Part shown: positions 24,611 through 36,900 of the stretch, one piece after another
How the letters are laid out: every line of letters begins with the position of its first letter
How positions within the stretch are numbered: position 1 is the stretch's first letter
NCBI RefSeq assembly: GCF_025024155.1
Contig: NW_026251766.1
Span: 1 to 64,000 of the forward strand
Source of the DNA: Gamsiella multidivaricata
Taxonomy: Eukaryota; Mortierellomycota; Mortierellomycetes; Mortierellales; Mortierellaceae
Reading direction: 5' to 3'
DNA length: 64,000 nt
Program-made: the position numbers and the translations under genes
Notes under the pieces: model-generated
Told to the model about the DNA's origin: nothing
Seen by the model: the letters and a program-made list of their open reading frames with translations, nothing else
Databases searched by the model: none

Positions 24611-27600
24611 ATGAGCAAGATGTCTCCTTCCGTATTGACCAAAGAGCAGCAATATTCGGTACGAGCATAGTTTTAAACCATGAATTAAAGGTGCCCTGGC
24701 TACCAACACTCCAATTGTTCACCGTATCTTCCTCTCCTGAAACTTTAAAGGCCATCGAGCAGACGCTGACTAGGGCTGGATACGACCATGAGGCCCGCAT
24801 TGACGAACGCCCTAGTAATAATCATGGGTCTCTCAACTTTTCGACGTTAAACTCCTCGCACGACTTGGCTGGAAATGGATACTATCCTGCTGACTCCAGT
24901 TCAAGCGTTGTCCCTGGAGGAGAGGGCACACGAATAGGAGGAAGTAATGCAAGCGGAAGTCTGCAAATCTGCTCACCCGTCTCTCCAGGGTCAGCTTCGC
25001 AGAGGGGATATGCTTACACGGTTCGATCAAACACAAGCAGCATCTTGTCCTTGGGCCGCCAAAGGGTCGAGCCGCCCGTCGTGATCCTGCCCCATTACAA
25101 TTCTCCATACGAAGCTCTCTATCTCAATCAATCAGGTAAATACCAAAGGCACGCTAGGTCGTGCTTAGATACGGCGCATCAGAAATTGCTGTCTAACGCT
25201 TTCGGCCATCTTGCATCAACAGACGTGACACACTTTGTGGGAAAGGACCTCAGGATTGGAACAGTGTGCATCTCCATGAAGCAAGCCCAGGGTGTCACTC
25301 ATGTCCTCGTTCGGACCGTTCTTGTAGGTTTCCTCATATCCTTCTCGTCCTTACCAGCGCGTCTTCTCCATCATAGCAGACACAAGTGCGCTTGTCCTCC
25401 TATTTCTAATGCATCTCCGCAACGCGCGCTCAATGCTTTAGAGATTCGCAAACATCGATATCACAGACAGCTATCGCTCCACGCTGGAATTTGACCAATG
25501 TCGGTCTCTCTATATGAAAAAAAACGGCCTACTACCTGTGCTGCATGCTGCACTGCAGCAGTGCTTCGAGTCTATCCCTGAATACGAAGTCAGCCGTCAC
25601 CAGGTGGTTCGACATCAAGCCGGGGCAGACCACTCTGTTGTCGTGCTGGACGATCCAAGGTGGCTGCAGAGCCCACGATACATCTCGAGCCTCGTCCGAG
25701 GACTCGAAGAGATCCGACATGAAGGGTTTTCTTATGTACTCAAAAATCTTGAAGCCCAGATGGTATGCAGGGCCTGCTATTTGGTGCGAAATATTTGGCG
25801 TCTAGAGGCAAAGAACTGATAAATAAGCTAACACGCGTGTCGTGTTGTTTCTTTTTATGTTGTTAGAAACCTGCAGCGCTCACGCTGGACATTGTGGTCC
25901 CAAACGTGGAAACACTTGTAGGGGGCGACAAGGAAAAATTTTGGGCGTTCTTCAATGATCTTGGTGATCACATCGAGCCAGAGACGTACCTGCCTCAAAC
26001 ATCCACGGTCTCACTGAATATGCCGGCCATGGTCGTAGGCAGCAAGGTACCGTGTGTATTTGCCACGCATTGAATGACAGCGCATTCAAGTCTTTTGCAT
26101 GATTCAAAGATCTAAAGACCATGTCCGACGTTATTTACTGCATTACAGACGGAAGAACAGCGCCAGGGTGCCCTGGCTGAGCTGATAGAGACCGAAGTCA
26201 GCTACAACAAGCGTATGCATGACTTGGTCAATGTATGTGCCATAATTTCAGTCGGTTTGATGTCCGTCAAAAAGGTTCCGCAAAACAAACGGAAATGGAC
26301 ATTAACAAGTGTTCTTTTGACTCTATGCGTTATTATTAGATATACCTGGGAGAAGCCCGCTCTTCAGTGACAGCATTGGATCCGCCCTTGGGCAAATATG
26401 AGATACGGCAGATCTTTTCAAACATTGAGCAAATTGTCACCGCAAGCACTGAATTTTTAAAGAACTTGCGCGAGTATCAGAGCTCTGACACCAACACTCT
26501 GAGCCTTGGAGACATCTGCCGCAAAAACGTAGGCGTCACAAATCTCTCTACGAGCGGGAGCTACACTGTCAGGTATATCCGTGGCCATCCTCACCAACAA
26601 CAATTACTTTTGTTCGTAGCTTCAAGCGATGGGATGTTACAAACAGTATCTGATGCGGTATCAGCGAGCTCAAGAAACACATTCATCCTTGACCAAAAAG
26701 AGCCCTGCATATAAAACTCTTCAAGAAAAATGTCTTCAGACAAGCGGTATCCAGACGTTGTCCAATCTGCTAATCGAGCCAACACAGCGAATCGTCAAGT
26801 ATCCACTCTTGTTCAAAGGTAATGGTCATAGCGCGAGGTGCTTAATCAGCTTATTGAGGAGGGTGTGTGCTTCGGGCGGATGACCTGGATACACCTCACA
26901 TGGTTATCCTTTGAATTTTTGTCTAGAAATTCTATCTGGGACAGCTGAGGACTCCTCCGATGTGGAAGGACTTCGGGAGGCTGCAGAAATAGCATCGCAG
27001 ATAGCGCACATGGAGAAGGCCAAGCCCGAGCAAAAGGCAGAAATGCTATTCAACTTACGAAGCACTATAGAAAGCTGCCCGGATTCGCTTCTCAGCCAGA
27101 ACAGGAGCATTATCACGTATTTGGATGGATACGAAACAAACCTGCTGACAGGAGAAAGTGGTAGACCGATCACGCTGATACTATTTTCCGATAAGGTCAT
27201 GATCGTCCGACGGCCCAAAGGATTGAATGGCGACGTCTTGTTCCAATTGAAGGAAGACGTGGAAGCGAAGAAGAGAAAGGACAAGGAGAATAAGGAGCGA
27301 AGGGAGCGAGAGAAGAAACACAAGAAAGACGGATTGCGTCAAAAGAAGGAAGACAAGGCTGAGACGGATGGTGCCAGTGCCAGCTCCTTTGGGAATGTCA
27401 GCGCTGGATTTAGCATACTAAGAAAGGACTGGAAGTTCATGGGCTGGATGGACCTTCTGAGGCTGAAGGTCTCTGTTGTGGAGCAGAGTAAGCTTTCTGT
27501 CTGGCTTGGATAAGAGATAATGCGGTATAGCGCGTCGTGTACCGCTGCTCACACAAATGATTTTATTCTCACCATCTATTTTGATGAACATTTAGCGGAC

Positions 27601-28837
27601 CCCGAGGGGCTGTTCTGCATCACCACCCGCAGCCATGCGGAAACCAAGGACGATCCATGGCAAACAACGCGCGGAATCATGCCCCTTGTCCTGAGCAAGA
27701 GAGATCCATTCATTTCCAAGTTTTACGAAACGCTCGCTCTTGCCAAATCCGCTGCTATCTCCAATGGACCCGAATCCACCTCCAGACTGCACATTGCCGA
27801 ACTGGAGCTATTCTGCAACGTCTTTACTGAAACACAGTATCGCGATTTTAAATTCAAGGGTGAGGTCACGCTGTTTTACACAACTGTCCCGAATCATCCT
27901 GTGGAAGTTACCCCATTCTCAAGATTGCCCCAGTTCGTCGGCATGATCCAAACGTCGGACTATGGCCTTAGAGCCATTTTGAGGAGCAAGACGAGTCTTC
28001 ATCGGATAGGTGGTCCATCAATAGCTGCAGAAGACTCGAATCAGTTCCTGGACGCGGATGCGTTCCAGGTTCATATCTCCGAACTCCGTAAGTTAAGTAG
28101 AGCTATCTTCTTGCTTATGAATATGCACTCCTACCTGACCTGTTTGTCTTGCGTTGGCTTGTATGACGAACGTAGTCGCGAATCTTCAATGGACAGCATA
28201 CAGCTTTAATCCATACCAGAGCCCACATCTACACATCAGCAGGGTCTACATGGACACCGACTATCTCTATAAAACTGCCAGCTCGTTCTCGAAGGCGGCG
28301 ACATTAAAGGCCAAGGGCCTTAGAAAGATTCGGGAAAGCGCTGGAATCTTAACGTTCTCGGCGCGCTCGCCTTCAAATCAACAATACATATCGGGACACC
28401 AGCACCGACGCAGTGGTTCCTTCTCGCCCCTGATGAGCCTATGCGATGCGCAAAGTGTGCCCACCTCTCCCAGGGGCTGCATGATTGGACGAAGTTGCAG
28501 CATTATCAGCTGCAGCGGAAACCTAGGATACAACGCTGTTGGTAACGAAGCGTCCATAGTCTCACCCACGTCTCCGAACAAGCGCTTCCCGAAGCCAACT
28601 ATAGTGCGACGTCAGCTTAGCGACAGTAGTGAAACATTTGACCGTACTGACGCCGACAGCAGCAGTATACATCAACCTCCGCCGTTACCACAACCTATGG
28701 CAGCAAGCACACTGAGGGATGGTGTGTCGGTCATGAGTCTACTTATTCCTGGTCAAGGACGGAAAAGGGGTCTCCTGTCAACTATGGTTTTTGGCAGTGG
28801 GAACAAGAATAACAAGATACTAGGCGGTGCGGATTAA
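24611..28837 (+). CDS. Rho guanine nucleotide exchange factor (DH domain, PH-like region)
   Basis: Ten exons: about 24611-24631, 24691-25323, 25442-25762, 25867-26046, 26149-26232, 26340-26528, 26620-26818, 26927-27487, 27596-28087, 28176-28837; about 1,112 residues. All junctions except the first agree in phase. For the first, a donor at 24632 gives a 59-nt intron, while one at 24659 would leave only 32 nt. The DH domain lies at about residues 385-600: CR1 ALAELIETEVSYNKRMHDLV and the hallmark LLIEPTQRIVKYPLLFKE. A charged coiled linker rich in Lys/Glu (EAKKRKDKENKERRERE) splits a PH-like region containing LILFSDKVMIVRRP. The Ser-rich C-tail has several SP sites. Such proteins load GTP on Rho/Cdc42-type GTPases controlling polarity or cytokinesis. 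The exact subfamily is not settled. Confidence 0.9.
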
Positions 28838-30130
28838 GAGGCGTCAAAAAAAAAAAAAAAAAAAGGATTGTAGAATTGTAGGAGTTGCAAGGTGTTAAGC
28901 CCATAGTTATTGGTCCTCTCAGCGTCTTTTTTACTAATGCTCTTCAGCCATAATTTCATCCGCAACAATGCCAATCAAAACAACGGTTACTTCATTATAG
29001 ATCATGCTGTAGAATCGATCGAAAAGGCTATAATGCTAATAGAACGCGAGAAACACCAAGTGCACATGAAATATAATGAGAACGAGCGTGGTGCGATAGA
29101 AACATGCGTTTATTTTTTCTGGCTCTCGAGTCCATCGAGTCTATGAGGGAGAGAGAGGTCCACGCGACAGGGCAGATCATCCTCCATCTAGCTTTCAACT
29201 TGTACGTGGATAAAGAGTCTTTGCGAGGTATTGAAATCAGTTCAAGATAAACTGGTCAAGTGTAGTTTTTTTTTTTTTGCCAACCTCTATCGCTAATCGT
29301 AGCGCTTGCTATTTGGTGCAAAGGACTCTCAGCGCAATGATGGTTCGGTCTTCACCGTTTGGGTTGTCAATAGGTAGATCACCTCCACCCAGCATGTTAA
29401 TAACCAAGCGAAGCGCGGCAAGGTTCTTGTAATGATCCAGACTTTGATTCAGCGGTTGTATTTGAAAAATGAATAGGCGTTTCTAGTTAAAAGTCCTATG
29501 CTGCGACTAGATGTTCGACGCTGTACCATTCAGTTCTTCAGCTGAAACAGCATCTTGGTTGTTCAACAACGCGTCCGGATCTTGTGAAATTCCTTATTCC
29601 TCCGTCTGTTTCCGGAACACTGATGTTCCGAATTTTATTCCTGCAGATTGTATTTTTTATGCTACCGCTCCATGCCCCTGATGCAAATTGAAGGGTTAGT
29701 TTGTGCCTTGATTCATGCCTTTACATTCCAGAACCGTAAGAGTATTGGCAAGCAAAGTTGCTCTCTCTAAAATGATATTCCGCACCAAACTAATGTAACA
29801 ATTAAAATTTCCTGACCCAAAATTTCCTGACAGACGAAGGGATTACTTTTCGGCTTGACCTTCCTGTCTTCGAGGCATTTATTCTTCTTTTCTTATCTAC
29901 TTGTTCAGTCATGTTTTGAAAAGTGGGCGGGATGAGGAGTGTTCTCGTAGTCTAAGGACTTGCAAGGACGATGAAGTTCTCATGCATCGATTAGTGCGAG
30001 GTGGGCGATGACTGTTTTTTTTACTAATGTTTAGTCAACTACTTTTTCCTTTTTATATTTAAGCAGAATTGCTTGCACAGCCTGCCTAATGACTAATTCG
30101 CTGTGGCGCCTCGGTCAGGTCTGTGCATTA
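28838..30130. other. Intergenic sequence, nothing recognised
   Basis: Begins with a 19-A run (28846-28864) just after the RhoGEF stop. AT-rich, with stops in all frames; no repeat or RNA gene recognised. Confidence 0.5.
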
Positions 30131-30133
30131 AAC

Positions 30134-30142
30134 CTATAAAAA
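30134..30142 (+). promoter_or_regulatory. TATA box of the pirin gene
   Basis: ctataaaaa about 50 bp upstream of the pirin start codon at 30192. Confidence 0.55.
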
Positions 30143-30191
30143 GAGGCCATCGTTTGTTCTTGTAGCCAACAAAATATAACCCCGTCTAGTC

Positions 30192-31872
30192 ATGTCAAGT
30201 TTTGAAGAAAAGCCAGCTCAGGATGCATTCTCGAGAGGGATCAGCAAGGTTGTCACAGCACGGGTAAGCAAGTCGGCTACGAAAAAAAAAAAATTGAAAT
30301 TTGAAATTGGCCATGATGTATTATAACACTGCACTCTAGGGCACAGCCGAGGGAGTTGGCACGATGGTGCAACGGTCGATAGGAGGGCCGGATCTCGAGT
30401 CTCTCGATCCATTCCTTACCTTGGACGAGTTCCGGATGTCTCCGCCCTCTCCTAGCAAAGCAGACGAACAAGACACGAGAAAAAACGGATTTCCTGATCA
30501 TCCTCACCGCGGGTTCGAAACTGTGACCCTGATGTTGAAAGGACACTTTCAGCACGAGGACTTTGCAGGGCACAAGGGCAGGATCGGGCCAGGGGATGTG
30601 CAGTGGATGACAGCCGGTCGTGGGATCGTGCACGCAGAGATGCCTCTATTCCTTGGAGAGGATGAAGAAGAGGATGGTGACAAGGATGATATCGACAGGA
30701 ACGAGGAGTCAGCAAAACCACGCGCTCTGGCGGATAAGGCACATGCAGCCGTGCTTGGTGCAGCCGGAGCAGGGGACAAGAGAAGGACAAAAAACAAGAA
30801 GACCAAGAAAGCGCAGGATATTTGGGGACTGCAGCTTTGGATCAACTTGCCTAAGGAGCACAAGCTGTGCAAACCGCAGTACCAGGAGTTCAAGGACGAG
30901 CGCATTCCACGCTGGAGCAATCGGAAAGATGTTAGGAGCGGCAACCGTGATAGCAACGATAGCAACAAACTCTCAGCCGATCTTGACCTCCTTACGCTGA
31001 ACTCTCTGTCGGACTCCCCACCTGAACGCACGATTGCCTCGGAACGACCAGAGAATATGTCGATGCGATGCAGTCAGCAAGAGAACGACATTGAGGTCAA
31101 AGTGATCGCGGGAGAATCGCATGGGGTCAGGAGCAAGGTTTACACAAGGACACCAACGCAGTATCTCGAGATCAACATGAAGCGGAATCAGGTCTTGCGG
31201 GAGTGGATCCCGGAAACCCATGAAGGGTTTGTGTACGTGCTACAGGGTCGAGGGCGCTTTGGTGAGAATGGGCCTGTCGAGGGACTGCCACAGCAACTGC
31301 TCATCCTGGAATCCACTTCCGCATCCTCGGGATCACCGAACAGCGTCAGGAGGAGCCGAAAGGTCGGCGATATTCCCATGAAGGCAACGACGGCTGCGCC
31401 AACGACAATAACACATGATGGTGTCAGTCAAACAGGTCTTCAAAAATCGTTTTTGCAGATTGAAACAAAGGATGAGCCGCTGCACATGGTGCTGGTTACG
31501 GGCGAACCATGCCGTGAGCCGGTTTTCCGTCAGGGACCGTTTGTAATGGCCTCAAAAGACGAGTTGGAGAGGACATTTCGGGACTACGAAGAAAAGAAGC
31601 GTGGGTTCGAGCGAGCGCAGGGATGGAAGTCCAGTATTGGCGGAGGATTGGCAGGGCGTGACGAGCTTGATGAAAGAAAGGGCCGACAACGGCAGCAGCA
31701 GCGTGGGAAGAGGGGAGGTGGAAAAGAAGGGCCTGAGGAGGGAAGTGAGGGTCGCGGCGGGAATGGAGGTGGCGATGGCGATGGCGATGGCGATGGTGGC
31801 CATGGTCGGGGTCGCCGGCCGGGTGCGAGTAAGAAGCAGTCGGCCAGGAACGTCAGGTCTAAGAGGGAGTAG
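30192..31872 (+). CDS. Pirin-family cupin protein with long inserts and Gly-rich basic tail
   Basis: Exons 30192-30263 and 30340-31872 (phase 0) give 534 residues, against about 290 for typical pirins. The N-terminal cupin shows both halves of the pirin iron site: DHPHRGFETVT (HxH) and AGRGIVHAEMP (His, Glu). The middle is stretched by an acidic/basic insert (EDEEEDGDKDDIDRNEES through KKTKKAQ) before the family segment DIWGLQLWINLP. A second insert, rich in Ser/Asn/Arg, precedes the next strand. The C-terminal pirin half contains EGFVYVLQGRGRFGENGP and ends with PFVM. A Gly/Asp-rich, Arg/Lys-rich tail follows. Pirins are nuclear iron proteins or quercetinases in other organisms; the function here is unassigned. 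The ATG chosen puts VVTARGTAEG in frame. Confidence 0.9.
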
Positions 31873-32238
31873 GCTATGAAACATGTAATAGGAAAAAGCG
31901 TGCACAGGAATGCTGCCAAGGCTGTGGGGTTGGCCGTCTTGGCTGTGTGACAGAGCTGAGCTCGGCTGCTGCTTTTCGCACGTTGAACCGAAGGGCGTGA
32001 ACAAACCGACAGACTAACGCCTGGAACAAACACAAATAAAAGGGCAAAGCGATGAAGGATGTCCGTTCATGTTCGTCATCGACTGCCATTCATCATCCTT
32101 CCTCCACCAACCGCCAACCACCCACCCATCACCCATCACCCATCAACCATCGCATCATTTCATTGTCCTATCCGGTCAAAGCCAGCAGCAAACACACACA
32201 AAAGCACCAATTAACCGTACAAACAGCGTCGCGCAAAA

Positions 32239-32993
32239 ATGTTGGCAAAGGCCTCCTGTATCTCGCTCCACACCCTCGCCCTCATCCTCTCAATCCGTCC
32301 GCCGGCATCCTCGACCACAGCGGAAAAGGCTGACAAGGTCAAGGATGAGGGCCTCTTCTCTACCGTCATGATCAAGCTCCTGCCCCGCTTCGGACAGTCC
32401 GCCGCCGTCGTCGCCACTGCCGGCTATATCCTACTCATGTCCCGCGGCGTCATCTCCGGTCAACTGAAGCCCTGGCAGATTGCAACAACCGTGTCCGGTG
32501 TCCTCGGTTACTTGCTCCGCGCATGGTCCTTCAGGACCCTGGATCGCTTCTTCACCGTAAGTAGTGCCATCAGCCCAATTCTCAAACAGCGCTCGGACTG
32601 GTATGTATTTGCAGACACAATTACCTCTAATTCCCTCTACTTTCCATCTTTGTCTTATCTACATAGTTCTCACTCACAATCCGTCCCAACCACCGTCTCG
32701 TCCAGGATGGTCCCTACCGGTACCTCCTCCACCCCTCCTACACAGGACTGATGCTCACAGGGATCCTTTATCTCTTCTCATTGGCTAATGAGGGCTATTG
32801 GACCAAGATCATTAAGCCGTACATACCGGTTCCCGTCCCAGGCTCAGCCGTCACTGTCGCTGGCCTGCTTATCTGCTATGCCCTCACAGTGTTCAGAGTC
32901 CAGGGCGAGGAAAAGATGCTGTCGCAACATTTCGGGTCCGAGTGGACGCGTTACGCGAGTGAGCGTTGGCGATTTATTCCTTATGTCCTCTGA
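32239..32993 (+). CDS. ICMT/PEMT-type membrane methyltransferase
   Basis: Exons 32239-32556 and 32667-32993 (phase 0) encode 214 residues. At least four hydrophobic segments are visible: near the N-terminus, around AAVVATAGYILLM, WQIATTVSGVLGYLL, and the C-terminal AVTVAGLLICYALTVFRV. Exon 2 carries LVQDGPYRYLLHPSYTG, the S-adenosylmethionine-binding signature shared by isoprenylcysteine carboxyl methyltransferases and phospholipid methyltransferases. It ends with the usual RVQGEEKMLSQHFGSEWTRY segment. It most likely methylates an isoprenylated cysteine or a lipid at the ER. The protein is short for yeast Ste14 (239 residues) but complete in motifs. The first intron-like boundary would otherwise read into a stop. 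Confidence 0.85.
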
Positions 32994-33093
32994 ATTTCTA
33001 TCTAGTCTTAATAGGTCTTTCTTTTTTATTTTATTTTATTTTTTTCTTTACAATAATAATAAATGATCATGAAACGGATAAAAAAATCTATAT

Positions 33094-33132
33094 GAACGAA
33101 CGAGTGAACGAACGAGTGGACGAACGAATGAC
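33094..33132. repeat. Short tandem repeat (gaacgaacgagt units)
   Basis: About three imperfect 12-bp units of gaacgaacgagt between the convergent methyltransferase and uL4m genes. Confidence 0.7.
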
Positions 33133-33192
33133 GACAGTGCTTCTGCATGCACAGTGTTCTTTCCCTTGTCAACCGGATTATCGACGCCGGCT

Positions 33193-33585
33193 TTAGATCT
33201 TCAACTTCTTCTCCAAGTAACGTACCGACTGCTTATCCATCACGACCATCTGATACTTCAGCATCCTCAGGACATCGGCCTCCTGCATCACTGCCACATC
33301 AACCTGCTGCAGGTTCCTTGTTGCCCTCCACAACCTCTCGTTCTCCTTGCTGGCGACAACCAAAACAGAGTCCCAGCCATGACGTTCCTGGATCGTCTCA
33401 AACTCCTGAGTCTTGTGCGAATCCATCGACAGCTCGTCCACAATCACCAACTGGTCCTGCGCAAACTTTGACGACAGTGCAATGCGGAGACCCATCTCCT
33501 GAACTTTGCGAGGGAGCTCGCTCGCATGGTCCCTGGGCTTGGGTCCAAACACGATACCACCTGCGCGTTATCAAGTTTTAGAGGG

Positions 33586-33625
<40 letters not shown>

Positions 33626-34333
33626 GGCCTTGTTAGCAAATGCACAAAGTAAGAACAACAGACACATTACGCCTATTTTGTTGAAAAGCGTTGTTTAATC
33701 GTACCTCCGCGACGCTGTGGGGCGCGCAATGTGCCGACACGAGCCGCACCACGACCCTTCTGCGGAGCAGCCTTACGGGTCGTTCCACTGACCTCGCCTC
33801 TTCCCTTCGTTGAGTGTGTTCCCTGACGCTCCGCATCCCGCTGCCAGACCACGACTCTGTGCAAGATATCCTTCCTCAGGGGAGCCCCAAAGATCTTGCG
33901 CTGAAGATGAATCAGATCCTTGGGTTCGTTCGATTTAAAATCCCGGATCCATGCCTGCAAAGGAACGTGGAATGGACTAATGGGCTCCGCTGTGGCGCGT
34001 CCTGATGATGAAAGATCCACTGAAGGCTGTTGTGATGAAGACGATGGTGGGGATGTGGGAGTCGACGGCGTATCAATGGCTTCGGCGCGGACAGCTGTAA
34101 ATGTGGAGAAGCGAGAAGCAGCTGAGCAGGCCCCCAGTCCAGTCCAAAGATCAAATAGTGAAACAGTTAGCATCAAGTCATGCTCTGCTAGATACAAGTG
34201 GTTATGCCCCTCTATACAATGCGAACAAAAGTGCGCCATGCAACTCACCAAGAGCCTTCAATCCAGCCTGAGTGTTCAAACGTCCATGGTTATCCATTCC
34301 ACCGAGTACGCAACCCAAACGCGCAACGTTCAT
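33193..34333 (-). CDS. MRPL4: Mitochondrial large-subunit ribosomal protein uL4m
   Basis: Three exons, 34333-34249, 34094-33705 and 33560-33193, give 280 residues. The first exon (MNVARLGCVLGGMDNHGRLN) suits a mitochondrial targeting start, though the exact start codon is uncertain. After a Ser/Pro/Thr-rich linker, the uL4 core begins FHVPLQAWIRDF. The hallmark loop follows: KGRGEVSGTTRKAAPQKGRG and RAPQRRGGGIVFGPKPRDH. The extended loop contacts 23S-type rRNA in the exit tunnel. The C-terminal half contains QDQLVIVDELSMDSHKTQEF and ends YLEKKLKI. The second junction, inside the triple-Gly motif, is supported by the conserved RGGG(I/V)xFGP sequence. Its second intron holds a 39-base poly(A) tract. 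Confidence 0.93.
33586..33624. repeat. Poly(A) tract within an intron
   Basis: 39 consecutive A on the plus strand, inside intron 2 of uL4m (33561-33704). In the pre-mRNA this is a long U run about 25 nt upstream of the 3' splice site, so it can serve as an extreme polypyrimidine tract. Confidence 0.9.
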
Positions 34334-34923
34334 AAAAATATATAAAAAAATGGGAAAAGTGTGCTACAGTCAGTGCTGAACGTCTCTCAGGCGCATTGAT
34401 AGATCCAGTGGCGTGAAGTGCAGGCGCCAGAACAGTCTGGTTCCTGACAACACACTCTCTCGCCAGTGTCGCAATCAAGAATCGTCCAAAGATATTACCG
34501 AGCGCTGAGAAATGAGTCCAGGGCGAAGGATGCTAGCAAGAGAGGTCATGACGTGCAGACTATCGATGGTGTGTGATCCTATGGGGGGAGCGGCGAGTCT
34601 TCCCGATTTCCTTGTCGAATGGCGGCTTGAGGATGGATAGCAGAGAGCTGTGAACAAAAAGGTCCGGGTTCAAGTTGCCATAAAGTGGCTTATGTGTTGA
34701 TGTGCATCGTTGTGACCTCTGATCCCATTCGTTGCGATTGAACGAACCGCAACTTGACCAGAACCGAAGCCAGCGATCGCAGGCTTTTGAATATCGACAA
34801 TACAACTTGATGAATAAATGATGTTTTCTGATGACTTTATTATTATTATTATTATTATATTGTACAATAGTGGGTTTACAGATGTTGCAGTAGTGCGCTA
34901 ATATCTATCGAAAATTCGCTCGT
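34334..34923. other. Intergenic sequence with TTA microsatellite
   Basis: About 590 bp separating two minus-strand genes. A tta/att microsatellite lies at about 34839-34859. No gene recognised. Confidence 0.55.
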
Positions 34924-36712
34924 CTAGATCATGGATTGCAGGAACCTCTTCCACACAGTTCCGTGAGGCTTCAAGTCTTCCTTATCAGACTCAGATGGAA
35001 TGAAGCGACCAGTGTCGAAATCGGCCTCCTCAGCCTTGACCAGCTTGGTCTTGCGGACGTACTTGTACGAGAAGAACAAAATCGTGGACATCACCCAAGG
35101 GAACCAGGCGCCCAAAAGACCTTGGGCATAGTCATTGCGGTCGCTTTTAAATTTGCGGAGTTCCTCAGGGGTGGCATCAGAGCCAGGGTTCCGAGGAGGG
35201 TTGATCACGGACAGATAGCAGGTCGCAACGATGCAGCAGACACCGATGACAGCACCTAGGATATTACCGTAGGGATATCCCCAGGAGACATAGGGTAAGT
35301 CCTGGACAGGACGTCCCTGCTTCCTCCAACAGTAACGGAAGCGGAAGTGGAGGAGAAGAATCAGGATCCAGGACTGGAAAAGGACGGAGCCAATGAGGGA
35401 GACGAACCACTGGAAGACTACTCCAGAGCCGACAAAGATCGTGATCAATGACAGGCAGGAGCAAGCGGTGACGATAGCCAGAGCCACCAGGGGTACACCG
35501 CGAGAGTTGGTGTAACCGATCGACTTGTGGGCCCAGCCGTTGCGGGAGAGCGACAGAAGCATGCGAGTTGTGACATAGAAATCCGAGTTGATGGCCGAGA
35601 AAACCGAGGTGAAGACGACAGCGTTCATGTAATTGGCTGCAGCGCTGATCCCGGCCTTGGCAAAGACGATGGTGAATGGAGCCTTGGCAGCGGATGAGTT
35701 GGCGTTCAAAAGTGAAGGGTCATCGTTGTGGACAATGGAACCGAGCAAGAAGATTGAGATAATGTAGAAGAAGGCGATACGGAGCATGACCGTGTTGACA
35801 GCCTTGGGAACGTGCTTGTGGGGATTGCGGGACTCGGCAGCGGTAACACCAGTCATCTCTGTACCACCATACGCATAGCCAACTGTGACCAAAGTGGTGA
35901 GGAAGCCTATGAAGCCGTTCTTGAAGGGTGCGCCAGGAATGTGCCAGGCGCTCATACCGTACTTGACTCCGCCGATAACACCGGCATCGACAAGGATACC
36001 GCAGATGATGAACATGATAATGGTGACGACCTTGAGGATCGAGAACCAGTACTCGAGCTCACCGTATGCTTTGACACCGACCAGGTTAATAATGACCATG
36101 ACCATGATGATGATGAGCGGGACGACCCAAGCGGGAAACTTTGAATCCTCAGGCAACCAAAATCCGACGATAACAGCAGAGGCCGACAGCTCTGCAGGAA
36201 TAGTCAAGGCCCAGTTGATAAAGTACATCCAGGTCATCTGGAACGAAAGCGCCTCGTCAAAGACGCGTCCGCCCCAGGCATTGAAGGCACCGGGAAGGGG
36301 CAAGAGCGTGGCGATCTCACCGATGGCTTGGCATACAAAGACAAGCCAGAGGCCGATGGTGATGTAGGCGAGCACTGCGAGAGGACAATGAACAAGGAGG
36401 GTAGAGTCTTTGTAAGCACACTGTTATAGAAGAGTGCCGCTCAAATAAACAAGTGGTATGAGCATTGAACGTTAAGCTCTAGGGCAACTTACAGGCGCCG
36501 CCTGGGCCAGCGGTGGCGATGGTTGAGCCCGAGGTTAGGAAGAGACCGGTACCGATGGTGCCGGAAATCGCAATCATGACCATGTGGCGGAGACGGAGAT
36601 CACGTTTGAGACCCTCCTGTTCAGAAGCGAGGACTTCGTGGCACCCAAGGTCCTCCATATGATCGATCTCATACTTTTCGCTCGTGTCGGACTCGACTTC
36701 GTATTTCGGCAT
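34924..36712 (-). CDS. Amino acid permease (APC superfamily, fungal YAT/AAP type)
   Basis: Exons 36712-36493 and 36374-34924 (phase 1) encode 556 residues. A charged cytosolic N-terminus precedes the first helix with the substrate-binding bend SGTIGTGLFLTSG. The following GPGGALLAYITIGLWLVFV is typical of the fungal amino acid transporter family, and the intron splits it at GGA/LLA. About twelve hydrophobic segments are visible, ending WFPWVMSTILFFSYKYV. The cytosolic tail is charged. These proteins are plasma-membrane proton symporters for amino acids; the substrate range (general or specific) cannot be read from sequence. A TATAAA-type box lies about 180 bp upstream. Confidence 0.95.
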
Positions 36713-36890
36713 TGCTGCTGTGTGGATGTGGTATGCGAGTGTTATCTGGTAATCAGTGTAGTACAAAAAGAAAAAAAGAAAGGTAAGGTGCGAATGAAAA
36801 GAGGAGCCTGCGGGGCGAGAGGGGATGGGGATGATGCGTGTTGCGGAACAAAAGTCAAGGGCGCCGTGTACGGAGACGCCTGGGCGTTCT

Positions 36891-36900
36891 TTTATATAAA
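36891..36900 (-). promoter_or_regulatory. TATA box of the amino acid permease gene
   Basis: The palindromic tttatataaa at 36891-36900 lies 179 bp upstream of the permease start codon, followed by a pyrimidine-rich leader on the minus strand. Confidence 0.55.

Noticed and set aside
32090..32160. cacccatcaccc repeats as a CRISPR-like or regulatory array
   Set aside because: Short imperfect simple-sequence repeats in a leader; no spacer structure.
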